DNA from: Lentilactobacillus parafarraginis DSM 18390 = JCM 14109
Lineage (GTDB): Bacteria > Bacillota > Bacilli > Lactobacillales > Lactobacillaceae
DNA length: 64,000 nucleotides
Reading direction: 5' to 3'
Assembly: GCF_001435895.1 (NCBI RefSeq)
Contig: NZ_AZFZ01000001.1
Location: 1 to 64,000 of the forward strand
In this document: positions 34,904 through 43,799 of the stretch, one piece after another
Position numbering within the stretch: the stretch's first letter is position 1
Layout: each line of letters opens with the position of its first letter
Made by a program: the position numbers and the translations under genes
Notes under the pieces: model-generated
What the model saw: the letters and a program-made list of their open reading frames with translations, nothing else
Told to the model about the DNA's origin: nothing
Database searches by the model: none

Positions 34904-36259
34904 ATGCAACTTCTTGCGCTATTAATCGGTATCATATTCTTACTGGTTTTAATCATCAAATTCAAAATTAATACCTTCGTTTCGTTGGTATTAACCGCTG
35001 CCGTAACGGCAATCATGCTTGGCATGCCGCTGGGAAAAATTGCTGATTCGATCACCAACGGAATTGGCAGCCAGTTAGGTGAATTGTCAATGGTCTTCGG
35101 GTTTGGGGCCATGCTTGGCCGCCTGGTTTCTGATTCAGGTGGTGCCTACATGATCGCCAACACGCTGATCAAACGATTTGGTAAGGCCCGCCTTCAAATC
35201 GCTGTTATGATTGCTTCGTTCATCCTTGGGATTGCGTTGTTCTTCGAAGTCGGGATGGTCTTACTGGTTCCAATCGTCTTCGCAATTGCCGTTGAAGCCG
35301 GTGTGCCAATTCTTTATCTAGGAATTCCAATGGCAGCTGCTTTGTCAGTTACCCACGGATTTTTGCCACCCCACCCGGCACCAGTTGCCATTGCGCAAGT
35401 ATTGGGCGCCAATGATGGCCGAGTATTGCTATTCGGATTTATCATCGCCATCATCGCTGCCTACATTGCCGGACCACTTTTCTCCAAATTAGCGCGTAAA
35501 TACGCTCCGGAGGCCTTTAATCGTCGAGGAAACTTATCATCAATTGGTGAAGTGAAGCAATTCACTCCTGAAGAATCCCCATCGTTTGGGCTTTCAGTCT
35601 TAACCGCCCTATTCCCAGTTCTATTGCTGGCAATCGCGACGATCTATAAAATGGCCGTTAACGGTGGTGCAACACCAAAGAACCCGTCACTTCTGGACTC
35701 AATCATTGAATTCATTGGCTCACCAAGTATTGCCATGTTAATTTCATTATTCTTCGCAATGTGGTCAATGGGTTGGGCTCGGAAACGAACGACTGCTCAA
35801 ATTATGGAATCCCTTGAAAACGCCGTTAAATCAATTGCCATGCTGCTTTTGGTTATTGGTGGTGGTGGCGCCTTCAAGCAGGTTCTAATCGATGGCGGTG
35901 TTGGTAAAGAAGTTGCCAAGATCTTCTTGGGTTCTTCAATGTCACCACTGCTTCTTGGCTGGTTGATCGCCGTTGTTCTGCGAATCGCCCTGGGTTCCGC
36001 AACGGTTGCCTCATTGACGGCCGCCGGAATCGTTGCCCCACTGATGGCGGCTTCCGGTGTTGACCCGGCCCTAATGGTACTGGCCATCGGTGCTGGTTCA
36101 CTTGCCGCATCTCACGTTAACGATGCCGGCTTCTGGATGTTTAGAGAATATTTTGATTTAACAATCAAGCAAACCCTTCAGACTTGGACAGTCCTTGAAT
36201 CGATCATATCGGTTGTCGGGATTGCGTTAGTCATGGTCATGAATCTATTCTTCCATTAA
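34904..36259 (+). CDS. gntT: Gluconate permease (GntP family)
   Basis: Proton-coupled uptake of gluconate. The 451-residue protein has about twelve hydrophobic segments and the GntP signatures FGFGAMLGRLVSDSGGA near residue 65, HGFLPPHPAP near 150 and HVNDAGFWMF near 405. GAAAGGAG precedes the ATG. It is second in the gnt operon and is followed by a strong terminator; no 6-phosphogluconate dehydrogenase gene is attached. Confidence 0.94.
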   Translation: MQLLALLIGIIFLLVLIIKFKINTFVSLVLTAAVTAIMLGMPLGKIADSITNGIGSQLGELSMVFGFGAMLGRLVSDSGGAYMIANTLIKRFGKARLQIAVMIASFILGIALFFEVGMVLLVPIVFAIAVEAGVPILYLGIPMAAALSVTHGFLPPHPAPVAIAQVLGANDGRVLLFGFIIAIIAAYIAGPLFSKLARKYAPEAFNRRGNLSSIGEVKQFTPEESPSFGLSVLTALFPVLLLAIATIYKMAVNGGATPKNPSLLDSIIEFIGSPSIAMLISLFFAMWSMGWARKRTTAQIMESLENAVKSIAMLLLVIGGGGAFKQVLIDGGVGKEVAKIFLGSSMSPLLLGWLIAVVLRIALGSATVASLTAAGIVAPLMAASGVDPALMVLAIGAGSLAASHVNDAGFWMFREYFDLTIKQTLQTWTVLESIISVVGIALVMVMNLFFH

Positions 36260-36308
36260 AATGGTTAGCGTAATTGATTATTCTGGAATTTAATTGATCA
36301 AAAAAATT

Positions 36309-36347
36309 AAGGGATTGACGCAAAGTAAAAACTCGCGTCAATCCCTT
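36309..36347 (+). terminator. Terminator of the gnt operon
   Basis: A perfect 13-bp stem (AAGGGATTGACGC / GCGTCAATCCCTT) with a 13-base loop, ending in TTTTT. Confidence 0.88.
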
Positions 36348-36401
36348 TTTGGGAATCATTTTTTGGCTAAAGTGGTTGGCCTGTTTCCGGCAGCCCCATT
36401 C

Positions 36402-36410
36402 TGCTATACT
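36402..36410 (+). promoter_or_regulatory. Extended -10 promoter of the unknown membrane protein gene
   Basis: TGCTATACT is an extended -10 element 35 bases before ATG 36445. Confidence 0.5.
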
Positions 36411-36444
36411 AGCCCAATAAAGCTTTCGAAAGAAGCGATTTCTG

Positions 36445-37257
36445 ATGCATCGATTCCGACAAATTATTTCAACCATCCCCCTCAGCGGAATGGGCTTTCT
36501 CAGTGTTTACCTGATCGCCCACATCAAATCCCTTGACCACCTTGCCGGTAACTTTACTTGGTTTGACTGGCTCAACCTAATTAACGGTATTCTGATTTTT
36601 CCGATAACCTATCTAACCCTCAAAAATCAAATCGCAAAGTTTCGCGACCAGCCAACCCAGAGGCAGCCAAGCCAAAGTTCCACTGTCCGTGCCAACGCTG
36701 GCGCGACGTTCTACACAGCCGTCCAATCCAGTTTCATTGCCCCATTAATACCGGGAAGTTTCGGCATTCTTCCCATCAGATTCATTAATCAGCTGCTGAG
36801 CGGGTTATTGGCCTACATTATCGCAATACCAATTGCCCTGGGACTGATTTTCAGTCAATTGATGGGTAAACCCATCGTCAAAATACTGGTCCAAAAGCTT
36901 GAAATCCATCGTTACCGGGCTTCCATAGCCGAGTCGAAGTGGGTAACGCGGCTTTCACACGCTGAATTTGAAACCGCCCTTCGATCAGGGATTCCCCCAC
37001 TGGTGATCATTGGCAACCAAACGTCTCAGGCGGCCCGTTTGACAATGCCAAAGATTCTATTCGCAATTGCCGCCAATTCAGTTGAGAGCGGCTATTATGA
37101 GGCAAATCCGGCGATTGCTTCCAATCCGTCACTCATTCCCACCCGATTTGAACAGCAATCGTTGCCCACAATCCTGAAGATTACCCCCTCTGGCCAAATC
37201 ACGTCCTTGGATCTGGCCAACTTGAACCAGGCACTGGCCGTAATGGCCCAACGATAA
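36445..37257 (+). CDS. Unknown membrane protein with a possible Cys-less thioredoxin-like tail
   Basis: A 270-residue protein that I do not recognise. Two hydrophobic helices stand in the first 60 residues and one or two more near 100-145. The C-terminal 90 residues (from PPLVIIGNQTSQAAR near 180 to the end) follow the order of a thioredoxin fold: a strand, a loop where CxxC would be, a helix, then LPTILKITPSGQ with a Pro in the cis-Pro place. The loop has no Cys, so it cannot be a redox enzyme. No strong ribosome site is seen. It is monocistronic, convergent with bioY. The fold idea is an inference by eye. Confidence 0.6.
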   Translation: MHRFRQIISTIPLSGMGFLSVYLIAHIKSLDHLAGNFTWFDWLNLINGILIFPITYLTLKNQIAKFRDQPTQRQPSQSSTVRANAGATFYTAVQSSFIAPLIPGSFGILPIRFINQLLSGLLAYIIAIPIALGLIFSQLMGKPIVKILVQKLEIHRYRASIAESKWVTRLSHAEFETALRSGIPPLVIIGNQTSQAARLTMPKILFAIAANSVESGYYEANPAIASNPSLIPTRFEQQSLPTILKITPSGQITSLDLANLNQALAVMAQR

Positions 37258-37301
37258 CCTCTCAATGAAATCGAAGCGTGATTAACCAATTCTCGTAAAA
37301 C

Positions 37302-37347
37302 AAGCGACCCACCAGTAACCAACAATGGTTTGACTGGTGGATCGCTT
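37302..37347. terminator. Bidirectional terminator between convergent genes
   Basis: AAGCGA-C-CCACCAGT pairs with ACTGGTGG-A-TCGCTT across a 16-base loop, with T-rich sequence on the plus-strand side. It serves the unknown membrane protein gene and possibly bioY. Confidence 0.7.
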
Positions 37348-37372
37348 ACTTTTATTAATTTATTTTAAGTCC

Positions 37373-37909
37373 TTATACCCGATTAATTCTTGGAATTCGC
37401 ACCCGCTGCCCCACGATAACGGCAACAGCTACTTTGAGCGTATCGCCGGGGATAAAGGCCAGATTGGCCATTACCGCTGGCAGCCAAGGCATCCCCGAGC
37501 CAATTATCAGCCAAAGGGAGCCGAGAATGTCAACCAGAAGAACGGCCCCAATCCAGGTCCCCACTGCCTGACGACCGGGATGATGCATGAACGCACTCGC
37601 GTTGACACTGGCGATAAATGCCGGCGTTAGCAGCCAACCAATTAAATAGCCAGCCGTGGGACCCACAAAGACGGCCGGTCCCGCTTGGCCGCCGCTTAGA
37701 ATTGGAAACCCAAGTAGGGCGAGTAACAGAAATAATCCGACGGCGATGGTTCCCCGTTTTGGTCCCAAGACGATGCTGGCAATCATAATCCCGAGGTTCT
37801 GCAAGACAATTGGTACCGGGACAAAAGCCAGTGGGATCGGCGGAATCAACCCGAGAATGATGATCACTGCCGTCATCAGAGCAACTTGAGTCATGTCATG
37901 AATTTTCAC
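37373..37909 (-). CDS. bioY: Biotin transporter BioY (ECF S component)
   Basis: Membrane substrate-binding unit that captures biotin and couples to the shared ECF module. The protein has 178 residues and six hydrophobic segments. The family pattern VPVPIVLQNLGIMIASIVLGPK (residues 29-50 region) and the VGPTAGYLIGW stretch near 83 are intact. The start is GTG 37909, five bases after GGAGG; the frame is open further upstream but runs through a hairpin. It follows birA on the same strand, so biotin uptake and protein biotinylation are linked. Confidence 0.92.
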   Translation of the reverse strand: MKIHDMTQVALMTAVIIILGLIPPIPLAFVPVPIVLQNLGIMIASIVLGPKRGTIAVGLFLLLALLGFPILSGGQAGPAVFVGPTAGYLIGWLLTPAFIASVNASAFMHHPGRQAVGTWIGAVLLVDILGSLWLIIGSGMPWLPAVMANLAFIPGDTLKVAVAVIVGQRVRIPRINRV

Positions 37910-37944
37910 GTAAACCTCCAATAAAATCGCGAGTGAGAGAAAAA

Positions 37945-37959
37945 ATGGTTCGCTACCAT
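37945..37959 (-). terminator. Small hairpin between birA and bioY
   Basis: ATGGT/ACCAT with a 5-base loop followed by a T run on the minus strand. The stem is short; it may end some birA transcripts. Confidence 0.4.
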
Positions 37960-38043
37960 GGTGGGATAACGCCATTAAGACAATCGATGCTTTTGTCTCA
38001 GCGCCCATCACTAACAAACTGATTCACAATCAAGCGCAATTGA

Positions 38044-39036
38044 TTAGCCATGATAGTGACTGTTTGGCATGAAAACTTTTTTAACCTCACCACTGCTAAC
38101 GGTGACCTGCAGGCCATTTTCTTGCTGAACCACTAAAGCTCCCTGATCGTTAAACCGGATCGCCGTGCCGACGATGGTCTGATTGCCCATGATAATCTCA
38201 ACTTTTTGACCCAGAGTTTCGGATAATTTAGCATATTCCGGCAAGAACTGGCCGGTATGATATGTCTGATACATATAGAAAAAGTTATCAATGATTCCAG
38301 CCACAATCTGATTACGATCCACGTTACTTTGCCGGACGACCGCGCCAGCCTTGTCCCGAATATCACAGGGAAAGTCACTGGAACTAACGTTGAGACCGAT
38401 GCCGACGATCACGTTTTCGTGAACCCCATCTTCCAAACTGGAAATGGCTTCGGTTAAAATGCCGCCACATTTTCGATGGTGCACCAGAATGTCATTCACC
38501 CATTTTACCCGAAAATCAACTTCCGGGAAAAAATGCTGCAGCGTCTGGATCACGCAGACCGCCGTCCCAGTGGTAATTAGGCCGGAGTGAATTTCTCGCC
38601 GGTCCTGCAGCGGGATCAGAACGCTCATATAGATCCCGGTCTGAGGAGGTGAATAAAAACGCCTGCCTAAACGGCCGTGGCCGCGGGTTTGCGTATCAGT
38701 CACAAACACCACCGGCTTGGCCAGCGGATAGGTCGAACTATACGCCTTTGCATAGTCATTCGTCGAGGTCAGGGTTTTAAAGCACTTCACATCCACCGGA
38801 AATGTGGTTAGTCGGTGGTGGGCAATCACCTGGGGGTCAAAGGTACTCGAGAATTTGTAAGCGTACCCCAGTCCCTTCTTGGTGATAATGGTGTGGCCCT
38901 GACGTTCCAATTTAAGGATATTATGGTAGACAGCCGGCCGACTGATATTGAGCTTTTTTGCGAGATCATTACCGGAAACGTATCGCCGATCGCATCTGAG
39001 AAGCTCATGTAGAATTTGTGATTGATAGTCTGACAC
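38044..39036 (-). CDS. birA: Biotin protein ligase with repressor domain (BirA)
   Basis: Attaches biotin to AccB and, through its N-terminal HTH (NDLAKKLNISRPAVYHNILKL near residue 23-43), can repress biotin genes. At 330 residues it is a group II ligase. The catalytic core shows TRGHGRLGRRFYSP near 112 (biotinyl-AMP loop) and VKWVNDIL near 158. The start is GTG with AGAGG ten bases upstream. It lies 46 bases after fabI, with no terminator between, so it may be expressed with the acc genes whose product it modifies. Confidence 0.93.
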   Translation of the reverse strand: MSDYQSQILHELLRCDRRYVSGNDLAKKLNISRPAVYHNILKLERQGHTIITKKGLGYAYKFSSTFDPQVIAHHRLTTFPVDVKCFKTLTSTNDYAKAYSSTYPLAKPVVFVTDTQTRGHGRLGRRFYSPPQTGIYMSVLIPLQDRREIHSGLITTGTAVCVIQTLQHFFPEVDFRVKWVNDILVHHRKCGGILTEAISSLEDGVHENVIVGIGLNVSSSDFPCDIRDKAGAVVRQSNVDRNQIVAGIIDNFFYMYQTYHTGQFLPEYAKLSETLGQKVEIIMGNQTIVGTAIRFNDQGALVVQQENGLQVTVSSGEVKKVFMPNSHYHG

Positions 39037-39082
39037 TTCAGCATTCCCTCTTCTTCTCGATCGGCGACTTTTCCCATAAATT

Positions 39083-39844
39083 TTAAATTAAGTGAACACC
39101 CTTATCAACATACACAATATCGCCAGTCATCCCAGTTGCCAAATCACTCATCAAGAAGGCGGCAACATTGCCGATTTCTGCGGTGGTCACACTCTTCTGA
39201 TCAACGGTTCGTGATTGAGATTCCTTCAGGAGTTCCCCATGGTGCTTGATTCCGGTAACGGCCAGTGTCTTAACCGCGCCAGCAGAAATGGCGTTAACGC
39301 GAACACCGGCATCCCCTAGATCAGATGCTAAATAGCGGACGCTTGATTCGAGGGCAGCCTTGGCAACCCCCATCATGTTGTAGTTCGGAATTGCCCGGGT
39401 TGACCCAAAGTAGGTCAACGTCAAGATACTTCCGGGATTGGTCAAGAATGGTTTGGCATAGCGACTCACCGCAATCAGTGAGTAAGCACTAATGTTTTGA
39501 GCCAAATCATACCCGTCACGGGTCGTATTCACTAAGCCCGACGTCAACGTGTCCTTATCCGCATAGGCAATCGCGTGAATCACGCCATCAATTTTCCCGT
39601 GCTTTTCCCCGATTTCTGCAAACGCCTTTTCAATGTTCTTGTCATCTGAAACGTCACATTCAACCAATTCGGAATCTTCGGGCACGAAGCGCTCAAGGCT
39701 CTTCTTAATTCGATCATTTTGATACGTCAGAATCACGTTGGCACCCTGGTCCAAAATCGCTTGGGTACATCCCCATGCGATGCTGCGCTTGTTGGCAACA
39801 CCCATAATTACAATTGTTTTTCCATCTAAAAAGCCACTCATCAT
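39083..39844 (-). CDS. fabI: Enoyl-ACP reductase (NADH) FabI
   Basis: Last step of each fatty acid elongation round. The protein has about 253 residues. The SDR-type NAD site is GVANKRSIAWG (residues 13-23 region) and the catalytic Tyr-x6-Lys is in YNMMGVAKAALE near 155. The start is one of two adjacent ATG codons (39844/39841) behind GGAGG; the frame upstream to 39868 overlaps the accA stop region and has no ribosome site. It is the last fab gene of the operon. Confidence 0.95.
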   Translation of the reverse strand: MMSGFLDGKTIVIMGVANKRSIAWGCTQAILDQGANVILTYQNDRIKKSLERFVPEDSELVECDVSDDKNIEKAFAEIGEKHGKIDGVIHAIAYADKDTLTSGLVNTTRDGYDLAQNISAYSLIAVSRYAKPFLTNPGSILTLTYFGSTRAIPNYNMMGVAKAALESSVRYLASDLGDAGVRVNAISAGAVKTLAVTGIKHHGELLKESQSRTVDQKSVTTAEIGNVAAFLMSDLATGMTGDIVYVDKGVHLI

Positions 39845-39867
39845 TTCGGCCTCCAAATTAATTTTCA

Positions 39868-40638
39868 CTAGAACTTACGATAACGGTTATGGCGTTGACG
39901 CATTAATTCATCAACGGGCAGATTCTTTAATTCATTAAATTGATTAGCTAAAAAGTCCCGTAACGGCTCCAAATCGTCGCCAGAATGGTATTCGTGAATA
40001 ATTTGATCAATAATACCAGTTTTCAATAACCATTCCGGGGTCAATTTCAGCGCTTCGGCGGCCTCTTTAACCTTTGCCGAATCCTTCCACATAATGCTTG
40101 CGTAACCTTCCGGAGATAGCACGGAATAAATGCTGTCTTCAAACATGAAGACCCGATCGCCACACGCCAGAGCAATTGCGCCGCCACTGCCGCCTTCACC
40201 AACAATGATACTAATGTATGGCACCCGTAACTGCATGCCGACTTGTAAGCACTGGGCAATTGCCGAGCCAATGCCGTGATATTCGGCATCAACATCCGGC
40301 CAGGCCCCCGGCGTGTTCACCAGTGCCAAAATTGGCCGGTGAAACTTTTCTGCTTGCTTCATCAAACGCAACGCCTTCCGGTAGCCTTCTGGTTCCGGAC
40401 TGCCAAAGTGGCGCTTGATATTTTCCTCCGTGTCGGTGCCTTTTCGAATGCCCACAACCGTAATCGGCTGATCATTTAACCGGCCAACGCCGCCAATGAC
40501 GGCCTGATCATCCCCATCAGACCGGTCGCCATGAAGTTCGAAAAAGTTGGAAATTAATCCTGATATTAGTTCATCAGTGGTCATTTTTTTGGGACTCCGA
40601 GCAGCGGTGACCCGTTCATAAGCTGTTTTATTCGCCAT
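39868..40638 (-). CDS. accA: Acetyl-CoA carboxylase carboxyltransferase, alpha subunit
   Basis: With AccD it moves CO2 from biotin-AccB to acetyl-CoA, giving malonyl-CoA. The protein has 256 residues, somewhat shorter at the N terminus than the E. coli subunit, as usual in lactobacilli. It shows GGSGGAIA near residue 150 and LVNTPGAWPD near 105. It overlaps the accD end by 11 bases, pointing to translational coupling and equal amounts. Confidence 0.95.
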   Translation of the reverse strand: MANKTAYERVTAARSPKKMTTDELISGLISNFFELHGDRSDGDDQAVIGGVGRLNDQPITVVGIRKGTDTEENIKRHFGSPEPEGYRKALRLMKQAEKFHRPILALVNTPGAWPDVDAEYHGIGSAIAQCLQVGMQLRVPYISIIVGEGGSGGAIALACGDRVFMFEDSIYSVLSPEGYASIMWKDSAKVKEAAEALKLTPEWLLKTGIIDQIIHEYHSGDDLEPLRDFLANQFNELKNLPVDELMRQRHNRYRKF

Positions 40639-41473
40639 TCGCGTTCTCCTTTGTATGTAAGGATAACAGGTTGGTTAACGTCTTTTTCATGTCGCTTCTG
40701 GGAACAATGGCGTCGATGAAGCCGTGTTGAATCACGGTTTCAGCTCGCTGAAAATCCTTTGGCGGCTGTTTCATAATTGTCTGCTCAATCACGCGCCGAC
40801 CGGCAAACCCAACCAACGCGTGGGACTCTGCCAAAATAATGTCGCCCTGCATCGCGAAGCTGGCCGTCACCCCACCGGTTGTTGGATCGCACAGAACAAC
40901 CAGGTAAAATAGACCGGCTTTACTGTGGGCTTCGACGGCCTGAGAAACTTTAGCCATCTGCATCAAGGAATTGATTCCTTCCTGCATCCGGGCCCCGCCT
41001 GAAGCGGTAAACATCACCACCGGCAATTGATCACGAGTTGCCCGTTCAAATAAGCGGACAATCTTCTCACCAGTTGCGCTGCCCAGGCTTCCCATTACAA
41101 AGAACGGATCCATAATCCCGACAGCAACCTTCATCTTAGCAAGCGTCCCGATTCCAGTCAGCACGCTTTCCTTAATGCCGGTGACCTTCTTTGCCTTGGC
41201 AACTTTGGCCATATACTTTTCATCGGTATACTGCTTGGGAACGGTGACATCACTATCCAATTCCTCAAAGGAGTCAAAGGTAATTTTTGCCCGGCGTTTG
41301 GCAGTAATTCGAAATCCAAAGCCACAGTTCGGACAAGTTCGCTGCTTGCCGGCGCGCATCGAAAAGAACGTTGAATGACAAACCGGACATTCCTTCATAA
41401 TATTGTCGGGGATGTTGTCCATCCGCTTCTTCAATTCTTCCCGGCTCGGCATCTTAAACCGACTTTGCAGCAT
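40628..41473 (-). CDS. accD: Acetyl-CoA carboxylase carboxyltransferase, beta subunit
   Basis: Partner of AccA. The N-terminal zinc ribbon has four Cys (CPVC near residue 34 and CPNC near 53), and the crotonase-fold core shows TASGGARMQEG near 155. At 281 residues the length is normal. It overlaps the accC stop by 20 bases and takes its ribosome site GGGAGGGG from the accC end. Confidence 0.96.
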   Translation of the reverse strand: MLQSRFKMPSREELKKRMDNIPDNIMKECPVCHSTFFSMRAGKQRTCPNCGFGFRITAKRRAKITFDSFEELDSDVTVPKQYTDEKYMAKVAKAKKVTGIKESVLTGIGTLAKMKVAVGIMDPFFVMGSLGSATGEKIVRLFERATRDQLPVVMFTASGGARMQEGINSLMQMAKVSQAVEAHSKAGLFYLVVLCDPTTGGVTASFAMQGDIILAESHALVGFAGRRVIEQTIMKQPPKDFQRAETVIQHGFIDAIVPRSDMKKTLTNLLSLHTKENANGE

Positions 41474-42833
41474 CTAATCCCCTCCCGTTATTAAGGACGT
41501 CGTTTTCAATGAAGCTGGTTGAGTAGGTTCCTTGGTTAAATTGGTCGGTGGCAATCAAATCATACAGGAACGACTGATTCGTCGTTACCCCAGTAATTTC
41601 GAGCTCACCTAATACCCGTTTCATTTTGGAAATGACGGCGTCACGATTGTTCAAATGAACAATCAGCTTGGCAATCATTGAATCGTAAAATGGCGAAATG
41701 AAGCTGCCGTTAGTCACGCCAGAGTCAATCCGGACGCCCAGCGACCCATCTGGGAAGAATAAATGGGTAATCTTTCCCGGCTGCGGAGCAAAGTTGTGGT
41801 CCGGATCCTCGGCATTTAAACGGCATTCCAGTGCATGTCCCTTAACGGCTGCGTCTTCTTGGGTAAAGGAAAGTGCTTCACCACTGGCAACTTCCAATTG
41901 ACCCTTAACCAGTTCAATGCCGGTCACCTCTTCGGTAATCGTATGCTCAACCTGAAGGCGCGTGTTCATTTCCATAAAGTAAAAGTGATGATCATCATCC
42001 ATGAGAAATTCGTAGGTGCCCGTGTTGGTATATCCCAACTTCAGGGTGGCATTGGCGACAATTTCACCGAGCTTTTGGCGTTCAGCGGCAGAAATCAAGA
42101 CGCAGGGGCTTTCTTCAATCACCTTTTGATGATTTCGCTGTAGTGAACAATCCCGCTCCGGGAGGTAAACCACGTGACCAAATTCATCGGCGATCACCTG
42201 CATCTCAACGTGTTTGGCGTGCCGAATCAGCTTTTCCACGTACATACTGTCGTCGTCAAATGACGCGCGAGCTTCCCGTTGCGCCTGAGCAAAAGCGTCG
42301 CGCAGCTGATCAGGGCGATCAACCTCGCGAATTCCCTTGCCACCGCCACCGGCAGCTGACTTCAATAATACTGGGAACCCAATGCGCTCAGCGACTTTCT
42401 CAGCCTGGGCAATCGACGTCACGTCCCCTTCACTGCCAGGAATGACGGGCACGCCGGCAGACTTCATTGCTTCTCTCGCATTGGCCTTATCACCCATTAA
42501 TGAAATTAACTGGTGACTGGGGCCAATAAATTTAATATGGCAAGTTTCGCATAGCTGCGCGAACTCGGCATTTTCGGACAAAAATCCATATCCGGGATGA
42601 ATGGCTTGACAGCCAGTTAACGTTGCCGCACTGATAATCTGCGTCATGTTCAGATAGGAATCCCCGGGCTGGGGACCGCCAATGCAGATCGCTTCATCCG
42701 CTAAATGAACAAACAAACTATCCTTGTCAGCACTTGAATAAACCGCAACCGCTTCAATATTCAGATCATGAAGGGCCCGAATAATCTGAACCGCAATTTC
42801 GCCACGATTTGCCACTAATACTTTTTTAAACAT
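41454..42833 (-). CDS. accC: Acetyl-CoA carboxylase, biotin carboxylase subunit
   Basis: ATP-grasp enzyme that carboxylates biotin on AccB. At 459 residues the length is normal. VLLKSAAGGGGKGIR near residue 155 is the glycine-rich ATP loop, and FMEMNTRLQVEH near 285 carries metal and catalytic residues. It lies 69 bases after the FabZ-like gene in the fab operon. The next gene accD overlaps its end. Confidence 0.97.
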   Translation of the reverse strand: MFKKVLVANRGEIAVQIIRALHDLNIEAVAVYSSADKDSLFVHLADEAICIGGPQPGDSYLNMTQIISAATLTGCQAIHPGYGFLSENAEFAQLCETCHIKFIGPSHQLISLMGDKANAREAMKSAGVPVIPGSEGDVTSIAQAEKVAERIGFPVLLKSAAGGGGKGIREVDRPDQLRDAFAQAQREARASFDDDSMYVEKLIRHAKHVEMQVIADEFGHVVYLPERDCSLQRNHQKVIEESPCVLISAAERQKLGEIVANATLKLGYTNTGTYEFLMDDDHHFYFMEMNTRLQVEHTITEEVTGIELVKGQLEVASGEALSFTQEDAAVKGHALECRLNAEDPDHNFAPQPGKITHLFFPDGSLGVRIDSGVTNGSFISPFYDSMIAKLIVHLNNRDAVISKMKRVLGELEITGVTTNQSFLYDLIATDQFNQGTYSTSFIENDVLNNGRGLDAAKSV

Positions 42834-42902
42834 ACGCTCACCTCTCGTAACGAGTTACAAATTACTGTTCAATCAAATCTAGGCGGCAAAACCGCCCCGC
42901 TG

Positions 42903-43319
42903 CTATTCAACGGCAAAGATGAGGTCAGCTTCAGTAATCACCTGACCGTCACGCGTAATTTTACCGTGACCAAGGCCGATGTTCATCCGGAGCTTCTTCA
43001 TTTCCACATTAAAGATCAACTTGTCACCCGGCCGAAAATCGTCGCTGAAGGTGGCATTCTTGATGCCGCCAAAGAACACATTTTTGCCGTGATACTCAGA
43101 CAGACTCAAAATTGCGGCAACCCCGGTTTGGGCCATCGCTTCAATCATGATTGGTCTGGGCACCACTAGTTGCCCGGGTTTTTGATTCTCAAAGAACCAT
43201 TCGTTAATTGAAATTAACTTAACCGCCTCGGCGGATTTTCCAGGTTCAACATCCAAGAACCGGTCAATCATTTGAAAGGGATAGCGCTGTGGAATCATGT
43301 CATTTACTTCTGGTTTCAT
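42903..43319 (-). CDS. FabZ-like hotdog protein lacking the catalytic His
   Basis: A 138-residue hotdog-fold protein of the 3-hydroxyacyl-ACP dehydratase family in the usual second-fabZ place, between accB and accC. The N-terminal QRYPFQMIDR and the helix IMIEAMAQTG (with the catalytic Glu) are kept. Where FabZ has GHFPG with the catalytic His, this protein has NQKPGQ, so the His is missing. It is unlikely to dehydrate like FabZ. It may be a structural partner of the first FabZ, an isomerase-like variant or a regulator. The reading frame is intact with a ribosome site AAGGGG, so it is kept under selection. Confidence 0.85.
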   Translation of the reverse strand: MKPEVNDMIPQRYPFQMIDRFLDVEPGKSAEAVKLISINEWFFENQKPGQLVVPRPIMIEAMAQTGVAAILSLSEYHGKNVFFGGIKNATFSDDFRPGDKLIFNVEMKKLRMNIGLGHGKITRDGQVITEADLIFAVE

Positions 43320-43323
43320 CTGA

Positions 43324-43797
43324 TTACCCCTTCGTTACTTGAAATAGCGGCTGACCATATTCAACCATGCTGCCATCCTTGACCAACACGTTTGAAATCG
43401 TTCCGGTGACGTCGCTCTTAACCTCATTAATCATCTTCATCGCTTCAATCACACAGACGACGTCGCCCTTCTTTACCTGATCTCCCTGTTTTTTGAAAAC
43501 CGGTTTATCCGGACTTGGCGCAAAGTAGATCACGCCCACTAGCGGTGCCGTGATTTCGGCAACGTTGTCGTCGACTGGTTGGCCACTGGTAGTGGTCTGG
43601 GATTGTTGCTCCTGACCGTTTTGTACAGGCCGTGTCCCATTACTGGTAACAACTTCAGTTGGCTGCGGTGTTTGATCCGGTTCAGCAGCTTCTCGCTTGC
43701 TGAACGCCAACTGAAAGTCGTCCTGACTCAGCTTAAAATCTTTAAGTGTTGATTTATCAAACTTCTCTAATAAACGTTCAATCTCTTTCTCGTCCAT
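43324..43797 (-). CDS. accB: Acetyl-CoA carboxylase biotin carboxyl carrier protein
   Basis: Carries biotin between AccC and AccA/AccD. Of 157 residues, an N-terminal helix is followed by a Gln/Thr/Pro linker (residues 35-75) and the biotinyl domain with the attachment Lys in EAMKMINEV near 120. It is modified by BirA, encoded farther down the same strand. It ends 5 bases before the FabZ-like start. Confidence 0.97.
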   Translation of the reverse strand: MDEKEIERLLEKFDKSTLKDFKLSQDDFQLAFSKREAAEPDQTPQPTEVVTSNGTRPVQNGQEQQSQTTTSGQPVDDNVAEITAPLVGVIYFAPSPDKPVFKKQGDQVKKGDVVCVIEAMKMINEVKSDVTGTISNVLVKDGSMVEYGQPLFQVTKG

Positions 43798-43799
43798 TA

